Positions 46,723 through 58,569 of a stretch of 64,000 nt of DNA are shown in pieces. The stretch is from Smallanthus sonchifolius. Its lineage: Eukaryota; Streptophyta; Magnoliopsida; Asterales; Asteraceae. The stretch is from the NCBI GenBank assembly GCA_023525975.1, contig CM042046.1, positions 55,051,373 to 55,115,372 of the forward strand. Reading direction: 5' to 3'. Both the position numbers and the translations under genes were made by a program. The notes beneath the pieces are model-generated. The model was given only the letters and a program-made list of their open reading frames with translations, was not told the origin of the DNA and searched no databases. Position 1 is the first letter of the stretch; each line of letters starts with the position of its first letter.

Positions 46723-49488
46723 TGTCACACCCCAACCGTGCATCTTAACCACGGGTGCGACTTAATTGACAAAAGAACACAATGGAATAAAGACATTTAC
46801 TATTAAAGTTTCATAATATTAAAAAAAATCCCAATTACATAAGTTTCGAATTAAACCAAACAGATAACATGTTCAAAAGACAAGCAACTTAAAATAAGAT
46901 TCTTCAATTGATATATAGGCAAATCCTATGTGATATTGACTTGACCTATCACGAGCTTAATCACCTGAAACATGTACGAAAAACAAGTGTCAACTAAAAA
47001 TAGTTGGTGAGAAATCACAGGTTTAATAAAAGTATAAGTTTGGCAAAGGTGACAATTCATATTCCAAGATCATCATATAGCACGTAATAAAACAAACACA
47101 TGATTAGCAAATCCAACCTAAAATGATGAGTAACGAATAAGTGGTACAACTCGCAAGTTGCACTAATAACGAATAAGATGTCCAACCAAAAGTTGTCCAT
47201 AAAGTATATGCGGTTTCCATCCTATGGCCCATATCTGTACTACCATTGGCTTGAAAATTTCAAGTTAAGGATTTGCAAGTTTAACGTTTATCATGTTGTG
47301 TTCATTTACTCACATACATATATGATTCGCTTGTTTTAGAATTGTTTGAAAACGTGTTTTAATACGTGCCAACGCGTACATGTTTCCCCCAAAACGATTT
47401 GAATAAAGTGGGGCTATGAAGTCTCACCTTGAAAGCTAGACGAGATAAGAAACTTGAACGAATAGACGAGATGAATCACGGACCAGACCCTAAACAAATA
47501 AATAAACCAGTTTTAGGGTAGGTTCGATGGTTAATAGTGTTAGATAGACGGTTAGGGTCATAAGATTAAGAATTAGTTGCAAAAATAGAGTTTTAGTTGA
47601 TTTTCAGATTTGGACAGCAAAGTAGCTGAACAGAAATGGGATTGTTAAAAATATCAAAAGACGTCTAAAAATTATTAAATTTTATAGGGAATTAGTTTAA
47701 GTCGTTCCGAAGAAGTTTTGTTTAGAAAGTTTTTCCATTTGAGACTCGGGTCATAGCCAAAATAGTCCAACAAGACAGAAGGTACTGAAAAAGGTTTCTG
47801 TCCCGTTTTGGCTACTACGGAGTCATACTTTTGAATTAGAAAACGATCTAATTATGGTTGGAAAGGAAATTCGACGAACTACGTGGTGGAAATTGAGTTT
47901 GCTCAGTTTAGATTAATTATGGTCAAGTTACGCTCAGTTAAATTCAGCACAGTTTCTGTCCAAAATCAATTGTTGCACTTAAGTGGTCCGTTTAGGGTTT
48001 TAAGATTACCGAACGCGCAAATAAAAATTAGACGAATGTTATTATGTTATAATAATACATAATATAATCATATTAGGTTAGCCAAAACTTCCCGTGTCAC
48101 CGTTCTAGCCATGATATTCACAGAAGCGTTTTGGAGAATCACAGAATGCAATCGGCATAGCCTACACGAGCAAGCGGATTCTATATTTAATTAGTGTGTG
48201 AGTTCATATAAGTGATAATATAGAATAAATAACATGTTTTAAGTTAGCAAGAACATACTAAAGCATCGACAGAGCCACTTTTACAATAGTTGTCTTGAGG
48301 ATTCGCAGAATGCGACGGCATAGCCGCCATTGCAAACGGGATCCTTTGTTTGTTAGTTGGTGATGTTTAGCTTGATTTATTAGTTTGATTAAGATTATTA
48401 GAGGGTTTTTAGGGCTGAGGTTTCACATGATCAAGTGATCATGGATAGAAAATAGAAAAAGATTGAGGGGATGAAGAAAGAATAAAATAAAAAGACGATA
48501 TTCAACTTCGGAGGGTTACTTACTTGTTTGATCTTCAAACTCTTGGAATCCTCTAAGGGATTTTTGAAATCTTCAAGGTTGGGAAGGGATTTCACAACTT
48601 AGGAGGGGTTGGGAGTGTTTGAGGGAGAATTAGCAAAGAAAACAAGATCCTAAGCCTCCTATTTATACTAATGGTTGAAGGGGTGTAAATATGAAATGTC
48701 TTGGAAAGCAATTTAGGGTTTTAGGGCCCTCAAATCTGCGAAATTTTCCTCAATGGGGCTGGGTTTTTTTGTGATTTCTTGCTTGGGCTAGGTCCAAGAG
48801 TAGGTGGGTTGGGTCCTAGCTTGATCCGGTTGAGTGCGCGCATTCGAAAATTACGATTTTAAGCTTTTTTAAGCGAAATTGGCAAATGTTTTCAACATTA
48901 AAGTTGATTGTCATAACAAAAAGAGTATGTTTAGCTAAAAACATTTAAGTTAAAGTTATGTTATTCGCGTATAGTAGTTGGCAATCGGTGGGTGAGAAAA
49001 CGGACTTTTTGATCGTTTTTCGAATTTCCGGATTTATTTAAGGAAAGTTTTGAAAACAAACTTTGTTTTAATTAAAGAAATGAATATTTTAAAATTTTAA
49101 AACATAAATTAATGTCATGTTAAACGATTTGTCGGTCGTGGACGGTACGTAGTTAACGACGGTTTAAAAGGCAAACGATCGCACGAAAGTACTAACTAGT
49201 ACTTTTAAGCATCAATTCACATTGAATGGGTTGTAAGAACATGTTTGAGATGTATGGTGGTGGTTCATGTGTATTTAATGTGTCATAAAGATCAATTAAG
49301 TCTACGTGCGATCCATGAATCAATCACAGATAAGTATAAGTCTTTGAAATCAAGCATAAACGTAATGTTTCACATGTGAACTAGTATTGTAACAACGTCT
49401 GAATAGGATTTCAAGTAAAATGAAATGTCATGCGGATTTTCATTGATAAGTCTAGAATGAGTACAAGTAGTGAAAATCAGAAGTGTCA
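46723..49488 (-). repeat. Gypsy element A, 3' LTR (2.77 kb)
   Basis: Read on the minus strand the LTR starts TGACACTTCTGATTTTCAC and ends GGTTGGGGTGTGACA. It matches 54853-57621 along its whole length with scattered substitutions and small indels. A polypurine tract (ggggagacta) lies directly before its start, at 49489-49498. Confidence 0.9.
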
Positions 49489-49498
49489 TAGTCTCCCC
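49489..49498 (-). other. Polypurine tract of gypsy element A
   Basis: On the minus strand, aggggagacta immediately precedes the LTR's TGACAC. This is where plus-strand DNA synthesis is primed. Confidence 0.7.
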
Positions 49499-49525
49499 TA
49501 GTTAAAAGAATTTCGTCTCCGAAAT

Positions 49526-52500
49526 TCAACTAGTAGAGGCTGTAGGGTCTAGAAAAAGATGATGGTACTTATGTTTCGTTTGGTCTTCACGTTCCCAGGT
49601 GAACTCAGGACCATGCTTGGCTTCCCAACGAACTTTCATGATAGGGATGCGGCTACGCTTGAGTTGCTTGACTTCACGGTCCATGATTTCAACGGGCTTT
49701 TCAACGAAATGCATAGAGTTGTCGATACGAACATCATCCAGAGGAACTTGAAGTGTGTCATCAGCAAGGCACCTTTTAAGGTTTGATACATGAAAAACGT
49801 CATGAACGTTACAAAGTTCGGTTGGTAGCTTGAGTCTATAGGCTACTGGGGCCAATCCTTTCAAGAATTTCGAATGGCCCAACGAACCTAGGGGCTAGCT
49901 TTCCCTTCTTCCCAAATCGGACAACACCTTTCCAGGGGGAAACCTTGAGTAAGACTCTATCACCGACTTGAAATTCAAGGGGCTTCCTACGGTTGTCAGC
50001 ATAACTCTTTTGACGATCGCGAGAGGCCTTGAGTCTTTCTTGAATTTGAAGTATCTTGTCGGTGGTTTCTTGAATGAGTTCGGGACCGGTGATTTGAGCG
50101 TCTCCGATCTCGGTCTAACACACCGGAGATCGACACTTCCTACCATATAGAGCCTCGAAAGGGGCGCACTTGATGCTCGTATGGTAACTATTGTTGTAAG
50201 AGAATTCGATGAGTGGCAAGTGTTGATCCCAACTTCCTCTAAAGTCAATCACACAAGAACGGAGCATGTCTTCCAAGGTCTGTATGGTCCTTTCACTTTG
50301 ACCATCAGTCTGGGGATGGTAAGCCGTGCTAAGGTTCAAACGAGTTTCCAAAGCTTTCTGTAAAGATTGCAAGAATCGGGAGGTAAAACGGCTATCACGG
50401 TCGGAGATAATGGATAGAGGGACACCATGACGTGTCACGACCTCATTGATATAGAGTCTGGAAACCTTCTCCATTTTGTAGTCCTCACGGATTGGGAGAA
50501 AATGAGCGGATTTGGTTAAGCGGTCAACAATGACCCAGATGGAGTCATGACCACTAGAGGTTCGCGGAAGCTTAGTGATGAAGTCCATGGAAATTTGCTC
50601 CCATTTCCATTGTGGGATTTCGGGTTGTTGGAGAAGACCAGATGGTTTCTGGTGCTCAGTTTTAACTTTAGAGCAAGTAAGACACTTCCCTACATAGAGG
50701 GCGATGTCTTTCTACATTCCTGGCCACCAATAAAACTCTTTCAAGTCATGATACATCTTATCAGCACCGGGATGAACAGAATAACGGGATTTATGTGCTT
50801 CATCAAGGATAAGGGTTCGGAGCTCACTTGAGTCGGGGATCCAAATTCGACCCATGAAGTAAAGGAGATCATCGGGTTTGGGTTCCAAGTGCTTTTCGAC
50901 ACCACAATCCAAATCCTTCTTCAACTCATCATTTGCAATAACTTGTTTTTGAGCTAGGAGGATCTTATCTTTGAGACTGGTTTGGACCAACATTCCCATG
51001 GCTCGCACACGGGTGGGTTTGATTCGGTCCTTACGGCTAAGGGCGTCAGCCACCACATTAGCTTTCCCCGGGTGGTAACGAATTTCGCAATCGTAGTCAC
51101 TAAGTAATTCAACCCAACGTCGCTGCCTCATGTTGAGTTCTTTCTGGTTCAGAATATGTTGAAGGCTCTTGTGATCAGTAAAAACCACACATTTAGTGCT
51201 GTAGAGATAATGTCTCCAGATTTTCAAAGCAAATACCACCGCACCCAACTCAAGGTCATGAGTGGGGTAGTTCTTTTCGTGAACCTTGAGTTGTCTGGAT
51301 GCATAGGCTATGACCTTGTCTCGTTGCATCAACACGCAACCAAGACCTTGGTTTGAGGCATCACAGTATACAACGAAATCATCATTGCCATCGGGAAGAC
51401 TTAGAATAGGGGAGTTGCACAATTTCTGCTTAAGAGTTTGGAACGCATCTTCTTGCTTTTGTTCCCAGACGAAAGGCTTATTTTTCTGAGTTAATGTAGT
51501 GAGAGGCAGGGCAATCTTCGAAAAGTTCGGGATGAATCTTCGATAATAACCCGCCAAACCCAGAAACGAACGGATCTCAGAGGGTGTGGATGGTGTACTC
51601 CAATTCTTGATAGCGGTGACTTTGGCTGGATCGACGTGTATACCCTGGTTGTTGATCACGTGACCCAAGAAATGAATTTCTCTAAGCCAGAATTCACACT
51701 TGGAGAATTTAGCATAAAGTTGCTCCTTCTTCAAGAGTTCCAAAATCAGCTTAAGGTGGGTTGTATGATCCTCTTTGGTTCGGGAGTAGATCAAGATGTC
51801 ATCGATGAAGACAATGACAAATTGATCTAGGTAGGGTTTGCAGACACGGTTCATGAGGTCCATGAACACCGCGGGCGCATTGGTTAACCCAAAAGGCATA
51901 ACCATGAACTCGTAGTGTCCATAACGAGTTCTAAAAGCAGTTTTGGGAATGTCCTCTTCATGGACTCGGAGTTGATGATACCCAGATCGGAGGTCAATCT
52001 TCGAGAAACAAGTTGCTCCTTGCAGTTGATCGAAAAGGTCATCGATCCTAGGTAGCGGGTAACGATTCTTGATGGTAAGCTTGTTTAGTTCACGGTAGTC
52101 GATGCACATGCGGAAGGACCCATCCTTCTTCTTGACAAAGAGAATCGGAGCTCCCCAAGGTGAGAAGCTCGGTCTAATGAATCCCTTGTCCAGTAGCTCT
52201 TGCAGTTGGCTAGATAGTTCTTGCATCTCAGAAGGGGCTAGGCGGTACGGAGATTTGGCAATTGGGTTAGCTCCCGGTAAAAGATCAATCCGAAATTCAA
52301 CTTGTCGAGTTGGAGGGAGTCCATGCAAGTCATCAGGGAATACTTCCGGAAAATCTCGGATGATCGGTATATCTTGTAATTTCTTTTCTTCAGATTTCTC
52401 GACCACATGTGCCAAGAAAACATAGTATCGCTTCCTTAAATATCTACGTGCATTCATACAGGAGATGAATTTCAAACCTTTGCAAGGTTTCTCTCCAAAG

Positions 52501-54008
52501 ATTTTCAAGGTCTCACCGGATGGTAGAGGGATACGAATGAGTTTCTCCGAACAGTTGATTTCCGCATGATTGTGGGATAGCCAATCCATTCCCACGATGA
52601 TATCAAAACTCCCAAGAGTGATGGGAATCAGGTCGATAGAGAATGTGTGATCGTTGAGAGTTAGAGCACAACCTCGGACAACGGAATGCACAACAGTTAG
52701 TTTGCCATCAACTATTTCTATAGTATAAGAAGGTTCAAGAGCGGTACGACAAGTTTTAAGTAAAGGTTCAAATTCTAAGGAGATAAAGCTTTTATCCACT
52801 CCGGTATCAAATAAGATAGAGGCATAACGATTATTGATGAGAAACGTACCAGTAACCACGGCATTGTCATTTCTGGCATCGGTTGCTCCTATGGCAAAAG
52901 TGCGAGCACGTGCACCTCGGTTATTGTTGTTGAGCTTCGGGCATTGGTTTTTGTAGTGATCAGGAGCACCACATTCATAACAGGCCCTACCATTGATGAT
53001 GGCAGGAGTGGCAGTTTGGGTAGTAGCAGCCTTTTCAGCTACGCGACAAGCGTTAGCAAAATGACCAAGCCTTCCACATTTAGTGCACGAACGACATTGA
53101 ACAGTAGTAGGGTGATGGTATTGACACCTTGCACACAGCGGGTGAGGTCCACTATATGGCTTCCTACCAGGTGCAGGTCTAGGTGCTACTTGGGCAACAG
53201 GAACAGCTGGGGTAACCATGGCAAAGCTTTTAGAGGTCTTTTGCTTCTTGTGGCGATACTCAGGCTTTTTCGCCACTTCCTCCTTAACTCTCTTGTCACC
53301 TTTCCTGAATAGAACTCCAGACTTAACTAGATCGTCCGTTAAGGACGCAGATAAACGAATAGCAGCTTCAAGTGTTGATGGGCTACTACCCATGACAGTA
53401 CCCCGAATTTGAGGCGGAAGGCCTCCAATATAACGATCAATCATTCGGGTCAAGGGTGTAACCAGATGAGGGACTAGGATGAAGAGTTCATGAAAGCGTG
53501 TGGTGTACGCCTCACTCTCCCCACTATCCTGGATAAGGTCCCACAGCTCAATCTCCAACTTCTTCATCTCATTGCTAGGACAGAACTCCTCGATCATAAT
53601 TTCCTTGAGCTTATCCCAAGTCATAGCAAGAGCTCCTTCCCTACCCCGAATTTTCTTTTCAGCATTCCACCAAGTCAGTGCCCTCCTTTGGAAGGCACTT
53701 GAAGCATATTTTACCTTAAGTTCATCGGGGCAGTCACTCATCTCAAATGTGTTCTCCATGCCTTCAAACCATTGCAATAGCCCTGTCGCACCTTCACATC
53801 CAAGGTACTTGTGTGGGTTACAAGAGTTGAAGTGCTTGAAAGTACAAACACTCCCACTAGATCCTCCGGTGGAGTTGTTGATTTGAGTGACAATAGTGGG
53901 TAAGACCGCAGCAAGTTGTTAAGTGAGCAGGGTGGCTATGGCGGTGGTTTCGGCGGAGGCTTCACTGGTGTTAGCCACGGTGTTATCAGGATCACGACGA
54001 GGAGGAAT
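49526..54008 (-). pseudogene. Gypsy element A gag-pol (chromovirus), inactivated
   Basis: Order on the minus strand: a gag start like IPPRRDPDN (54008), capsid with QWFEGMENTFEMSDCPDELK, zinc knuckle CTKCGRLGHFANAC and a second CYECGAPDHYKNQC, protease (FDTGVDKSF), RT (YPLPRIDDLFDQLQGA, FIDDILIYS), RNase H (YCDASNQGLGCVL, TDHKSL), integrase (FYWWPGM, MDFITKLP, HPQTDGQSER) and a C-terminal chromodomain-like end (VRWEAKHGPEFTWERED). Lesions: TAA at 53919-53921, TAG at 50712-50714 and at 50115-50117 (in RSPVC*TE), and one extra C near 49848-49851. The protease motif has DTGV rather than the usual D(S/T)GA. Known family: Ty3/gypsy chromoviruses of the Tekay/Del kind, an assignment from memory. 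The largest open piece, 50712-53777, is 1021 codons. Confidence 0.92.
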
Positions 54009-54395
54009 TCTACGAAAAAGAAATCATAAGTCGGTAGTTAGGATAGACATTCAAGAATTAAAAGTGACAATATTTATAAATAAAATCACTCATTCATTAA
54101 TATTAATGTCTTACAAGATAAATAAAACATATATTTAAAACATATATGTTGAATTACAAATGAAATATAAAGACAAAACTGACTAGTCAAAATTCAAGAT
54201 TCGGATGAATGATACTAGTGAGACGTGTTTTAGCCTATAAGTGAGCACTCACTCCAAGGATCCCCAGGTAAGTGCGACTCGTAACGAACGTGCCTCACTT
54301 TCCTTTGACAAGACCCCCAGTGTACAGGCGCTCACCCTTCCAGATTACACGTGTCTCTAGTATCACTATCCAAGCCTTTGATTTTGATGAGAACA

Positions 54396-54728
54396 TTATG
54401 GATGGGGCCTTGCCCAAGAGTTGGATTCAGCTTCACAAGTCAGCTTTCTTTTCTTGAACGGGAGTTGGGCCTCAGAAGTGGTTCCAACATGGCTCTCTTG
54501 GTCTTCGGATTCCGAATCACTTGATATGTTGATTACTTCAGGCTTCGGTGTAGGCCGGCTTGTCGCATCGGAGATTAACTCGGGCTTGACATTATGTTTC
54601 GAGGGTAGCAGGCTTCCAGAGAAAGATGATCGTGGTGAGATTAGCCTACTCCAACTAATTGGGCTTTGGGACCCATCATCGGAAATAAGGCTTGAATTGC
54701 TAGAGATGTTAGCAGAGTACGACGACAT
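54396..54728 (-). CDS. Leader ORF of gypsy element A (110 aa), between PBS and gag
   Basis: An open frame in the element's own sense, starting 123 bp after the primer-binding site and ending about 390 bp before gag. It is Ser-rich and polar, has VINISSDSESED at residues 65-76 (hydrophobic core followed by Ser/acidic residues, the pattern of a SUMO-interacting motif) and a basic KKRK at 92-95 that could be a nuclear localisation signal. No retroviral domain fits. A similarly placed but longer ORF exists in gypsy element C. It could be a spliced leader, an accessory protein or chance. Confidence 0.45.
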   Translation of the reverse strand: MSSYSANISSNSSLISDDGSQSPISWSRLISPRSSFSGSLLPSKHNVKPELISDATSRPTPKPEVINISSDSESEDQESHVGTTSEAQLPFKKRKLTCEAESNSWARPHP

Positions 54729-54838
54729 ACTAAAGATAAGAGAGTTAGTGGATTAGAATCACATAAGCATATAAGTTTAAAAGGGCAGCTTAAGTTATAG
54801 TCTAGGTCAAATAGTTGCCTAATTCTCTATAACCACGG

Positions 54839-54851
54839 CTCTGATACCAAT
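54839..54851 (-). other. Primer-binding site of gypsy element A
   Basis: Minus strand: TGTGACA (end of LTR), then gat, then tggtatcagagcc, complementary to initiator tRNA-Met. It fixes the orientation and the 5' LTR at 54853-57621. Confidence 0.85.
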
Positions 54852-54852
54852 C

Positions 54853-57621
54853 TGTCACACCCCAACCGTGCATCTTAACCACGGGTGCGACTTAATTGAC
54901 AAAAGAACACAATGGAATAAAGACATTTACTATTAAAGTTTCATAATATTAAAAAAAAAATCCCAATTACATAAGTTTCGAATTAAACCAAACAGATAAC
55001 ATGTTCAAAAGACAAGCAACTTAAAATAAGATTCTTCAATTGATATCTAGGCAAATCCTATGTGATATTGACTTGACCTATCACGAGCTTAATCACCTGA
55101 AACATGTACGAAAAATAAGTGTCAACTAAAAATAGTTGGTGAGAAATCACAGGTTTAATAAAAGTATAAGTTTGGCAAAGGTGACAATTCATATTCCAAA
55201 ATCATCATATAGCACGTAATAAAATAAACACATGATTAGCAAATCCAACCTAAAATGATGAGTAACGAATAAGTGGTACAAAACGCAAGTTGCACTAATA
55301 ACGAATAAGATGTCCAACCAAAAGTTGTCCATAAAGTATATGCGGTTTCCATCCTATGGCCCATATCTGTACTACCGTTGGCTTGAAAGTTTCAAGTTAA
55401 GGATTTACAAGTTTAACGTTTATCATGTTGTGTTCATTTACTCACATACATATATGATTCGCTTGTTTTAGAATTGTTTGAAAACGTGTTTTAATACGTG
55501 CCAACGCGTACATGTTTCCCCCAAAACGATTTGAATAAAGTGGGGCTATGAAGTCTCACATTGAAAGCTAGACGAGATAAGAAACTTGAACGAATAGACG
55601 AGATGAATCACGGACCAGACCCTAAACAAATAAATAAACCAGTTTTAGGGTAGGTTCGATGGTTACGAGTGTTAGATAGGCGGTTCGGGTCATAAGATTA
55701 AGAATTAGTTGCAAAAATAGAGTTTTAATTGATTTTCAGATTTGGACAGCAAAGTAGCTGAACAGAAACGGGATTGTCAAAAATATCAAACGACGTCTAA
55801 AAATTATTAAATTTTACAGGGAATTATTTTAAGTCGTTCCGAAGAAGTTTCGTTTAGAAATTTTTTCCATTTGAGACTCGGATCATAGCCAACATAGTCC
55901 AACAAGACAGAAAGTACTGAAAAAGGTTTCAGTCCCGTTTTGGCTACTACGGAGTCATACTTTTGAATTAGAAAACTATCTAATTATGGTTGGAAAGAAA
56001 ATTCGACGAACTACGTCATGGAAATTGAGTTTGCTCATTTTAGATTAATTATGGTCATGTTACGCTCAGTTAAATTCAGCACAGTTTCTGTCCAAAATCA
56101 ATGGTTGCACTTAAGTGGTCCGTTTAGGGTTTTAAGATTACCGAACGCGCAAATAAAAATTAGACGAATGTTATTATGTTATTATAATACATAATATAAT
56201 CAGATTAGGTTAGCCAAAATGTCCCGTGTCACCGGTCTAGCCATGATATTCACAGAAGCGTTTTGGAGAATCACAGAATGCAATCGGCATAGCCGACACG
56301 AGCAAGCGGATTCTATATTTAATTAGCGTGTGAGTTCATATAAGTGATAATATAGAATAAATAACATGTTTTAAGTTAGCAAGAACATACTAAAGCATCG
56401 GCAGAGCCACTTTTGCAATAGTTGTCTTGAGGATTCGCAGAATGCGACGGCATAGCCGCCATTGCAAACGGGATCCTTTGTTTGTTAGTTGGTGATGTTT
56501 AGCTTGATTTATTAGTTTGATTAAGATTATTAGAGGGTTTTTAGGGCTGAGGTTTCACATGATCAAGTGATCATGGATAGAAAATAGAAAAATATTGAGG
56601 GGATGAAGAAAGAATAAAATAAAAAGACGGTATTCAACTTCGGAGGGTTACTTACTTGTTGATCTTCAAACTCTTGGAATCCTCTAAGGGATTTTCGAAA
56701 TCTTCAAGGTTGGGAAGGGATTTTACAACTTAGGAGGGGTTGGGAGTGTTTGAGGGAGAATTAGCAAAGAAAACAAGATCCTAAGCCTCCTATTTATACT
56801 AATGGTTGAAGGGGTGTAAATATGGAATGTCTTGGAAAGCAATTTAGGGTTTTAGGGCCCTCAAATCTGTGAAATTTTCCTCAATGGGGCTGGGTTTTTT
56901 TTTGTGATTTCTTGCTTGGGCTAGGTCCAAGAGTAGGTGGGTTGGGTCCTAGCTTGATCCGGTTGAGTGCGCGCATTCGAAAATTGCGATTTTAAGCATT
57001 TCTAAGCGAAATTGGCAAATGTTTTCAACATTAAAGTTGATTGTCATAACAAAAAGAGTATGTTTAGCTAAAAACATTTAAGTTAAAGTTACGTTATTCG
57101 CGTATAGTAGTTGGCGATAGGTGGGTTAGAAAACGGACTTTTTGATCGATTTTCGAATTTCAGGATTTATTTAAGGAAAGTTTTGCAAACAAACTTTGTT
57201 TTAATTAAAGAAATGAATATTTTACACATTTAAAACATAAATTAATGTCATGTTAAACGATTTGTCGGTCGTGGACGGTACGTAGTTAACGACGGTTTAA
57301 AAGGCGAACGATCGCACGAAAGTACTAACTAGTACTTTTAAGCATCAATTCACATTGAATGGGTTGTAAGAACATGTTTGAGATGTATGGGGGTGGTTCA
57401 TGTGTATTTAATGTGTCATAAAGATCAATTAAGTCTACGTGCGATCCATGAATCAATCACAGATAAGTATAAGTCTTTGAAATCAAGCATAAACGTAATG
57501 TTTCACATGTGAACTAGTATTGTAACAACGTCTGAATAGGATTTCAAGTAAAATGAAATGTCATGCGGATTTTCATTGATAAGTCTAGAATGAGTACAAG
57601 TAGTGAAAATCAGAAGTGTCA
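54853..57621 (-). repeat. Gypsy element A, 5' LTR (2.77 kb), shared with a second copy
   Basis: Ends mirror the other LTR (minus strand TGACACTTC ... GTGTGACA). At its outer side (57622 on) there is not unrelated DNA but the polypurine tract and pol end of another copy, so this LTR also serves as the 3' LTR of a truncated neighbour. Confidence 0.9.
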
Positions 57622-58074
57622 TAGTCTCCCCTAGTTAAAAGAATTTCGTCCCCGAAATTCAACTAGTAGAGGCTGTAGGGTCTAGAAAGAGATGAGGGTA
57701 CTTATGTTTCATTTGGTCTTCACGTTCCCAGGTGAACTCAGGACCATGCTTGGCTTCCCAACGAACTTTAACGATAGGGATGCAGCTACGCTTGAGTTGC
57801 TTGACTTCACGGTCCATGATTTCAACGGGCTTTTCGACGAAATGCATAGAGTTGTCGATACGAACATCATCCGGAGGAACTTAAAGTGTGTCATCAGCAA
57901 GGCACCTTTTAAGGTTTGATACATGAAAAACGTCATGAACGTTACAAAGTTCGGTTGGTAGCTTGAGTCTATAGGCTACTGGGCCAATCCTTTCAAGAAT
58001 TTCGAATGACCCAACGAACCTAGGGGCTAGCTTTCCCTTCTTCCCAAATCGGACAACACCTTTCCAGGGGGAAC
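57622..58074 (-). pseudogene. Gypsy element B: polypurine tract and pol 3' end, truncated
   Basis: Matches 49489-49940 of element A: polypurine tract, the chromodomain-like end (MHFVEKPVEIMDREVKQLKR ... FTWERED) and the integrase tail. At the place where element A has four C (near 49849) this copy has three, which keeps the frame, so it is not a simple copy of A. Similarity stops at about 58074. Confidence 0.85.
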
Positions 58075-58225
58075 CCGAACAGCGGGCATTTCAGCCCTGT
58101 TTCAGCTACAAACAGCAGCGTTTCAGGTCCATAAACTCAGCCCATCAGCGCTCAGTCTTCTGGTTCGATGAGCAGTCCAAGTACAGTCCAAGAAACCCAA
58201 GTGAATGTACGAAGATCAACCCGGG
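58075..58225. other. Short segment between truncated gypsy B and gypsy C LTR
   Basis: About 150 bp with repeated gtttcag strings. Not matched to anything else in the window. It is the left flank of gypsy C. Confidence 0.4.
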
Positions 58226-58271
58226 TGTAACACCCAAAATAAAAAGAAAATAAAATTCAAAATTTCACTCC

Positions 58272-58544
58272 CTCGCGGTACGCGAGGGAGATTTTGACAA
58301 AACCTCGCGGTACGCGAGGGGACTGCTTATGCGCCAGAAAATCACCTTCTCGCGGTACGCGAGAAGATTCCCAACCAAGCCTCGCGGTACGCGAGGGAAT
58401 AGTACACGCGTCAGGGCCAGAAAACACGTGTCATTCACCCTTGCCACCAGCCGACACGTGTCATGCTGACTCAGCACCGTTCGTGACACCTCATCCTCTC
58501 GCGGTACGCGAGAGATTTCCTTGGCCGGCCTCGCGGTACGCGAG
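58272..58544 (+). promoter_or_regulatory. Six copies of a 15-bp hairpin motif in the LTR U3 region
   Basis: CTCGCGGTACGCGAG, a 6-bp stem (CTCGCG/CGCGAG) with loop GTA, occurs at 58272, 58304, 58349, 58381, 58498 and 58530, the last ending 17 bp before the TATA box. Between copies 4 and 5 are two acacgtgtcat strings with the G-box core CACGTG (about 58433 and 58455). The CpG-rich motif could bind a factor, or be a methylation target. Confidence 0.75.
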
Positions 58545-58561
58545 GGACTGGAAAATCAGCC

Positions 58562-58569
58562 TATAAAAG
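58562..58569 (+). promoter_or_regulatory. TATA box of gypsy C LTR
   Basis: tataaaag in cagcctataaaaggcc, directly after the hairpin cluster; transcription would start about 30 bp downstream. Confidence 0.65.

Noticed and set aside
50547..53886. Plus-strand ORFs opposite gypsy A gag-pol
   Set aside because: Shadow frames of the minus-strand polyprotein with no family resemblance.
57640..58074. A second independent gene on the minus strand
   Set aside because: It aligns to the gag-pol end of gypsy A and is only a truncated copy.
58272..58544. CRISPR-like regularly repeated short hairpins
   Set aside because: Spacers are uneven, the setting is a eukaryotic LTR promoter and there are no cas genes; treated as LTR regulatory repeats.
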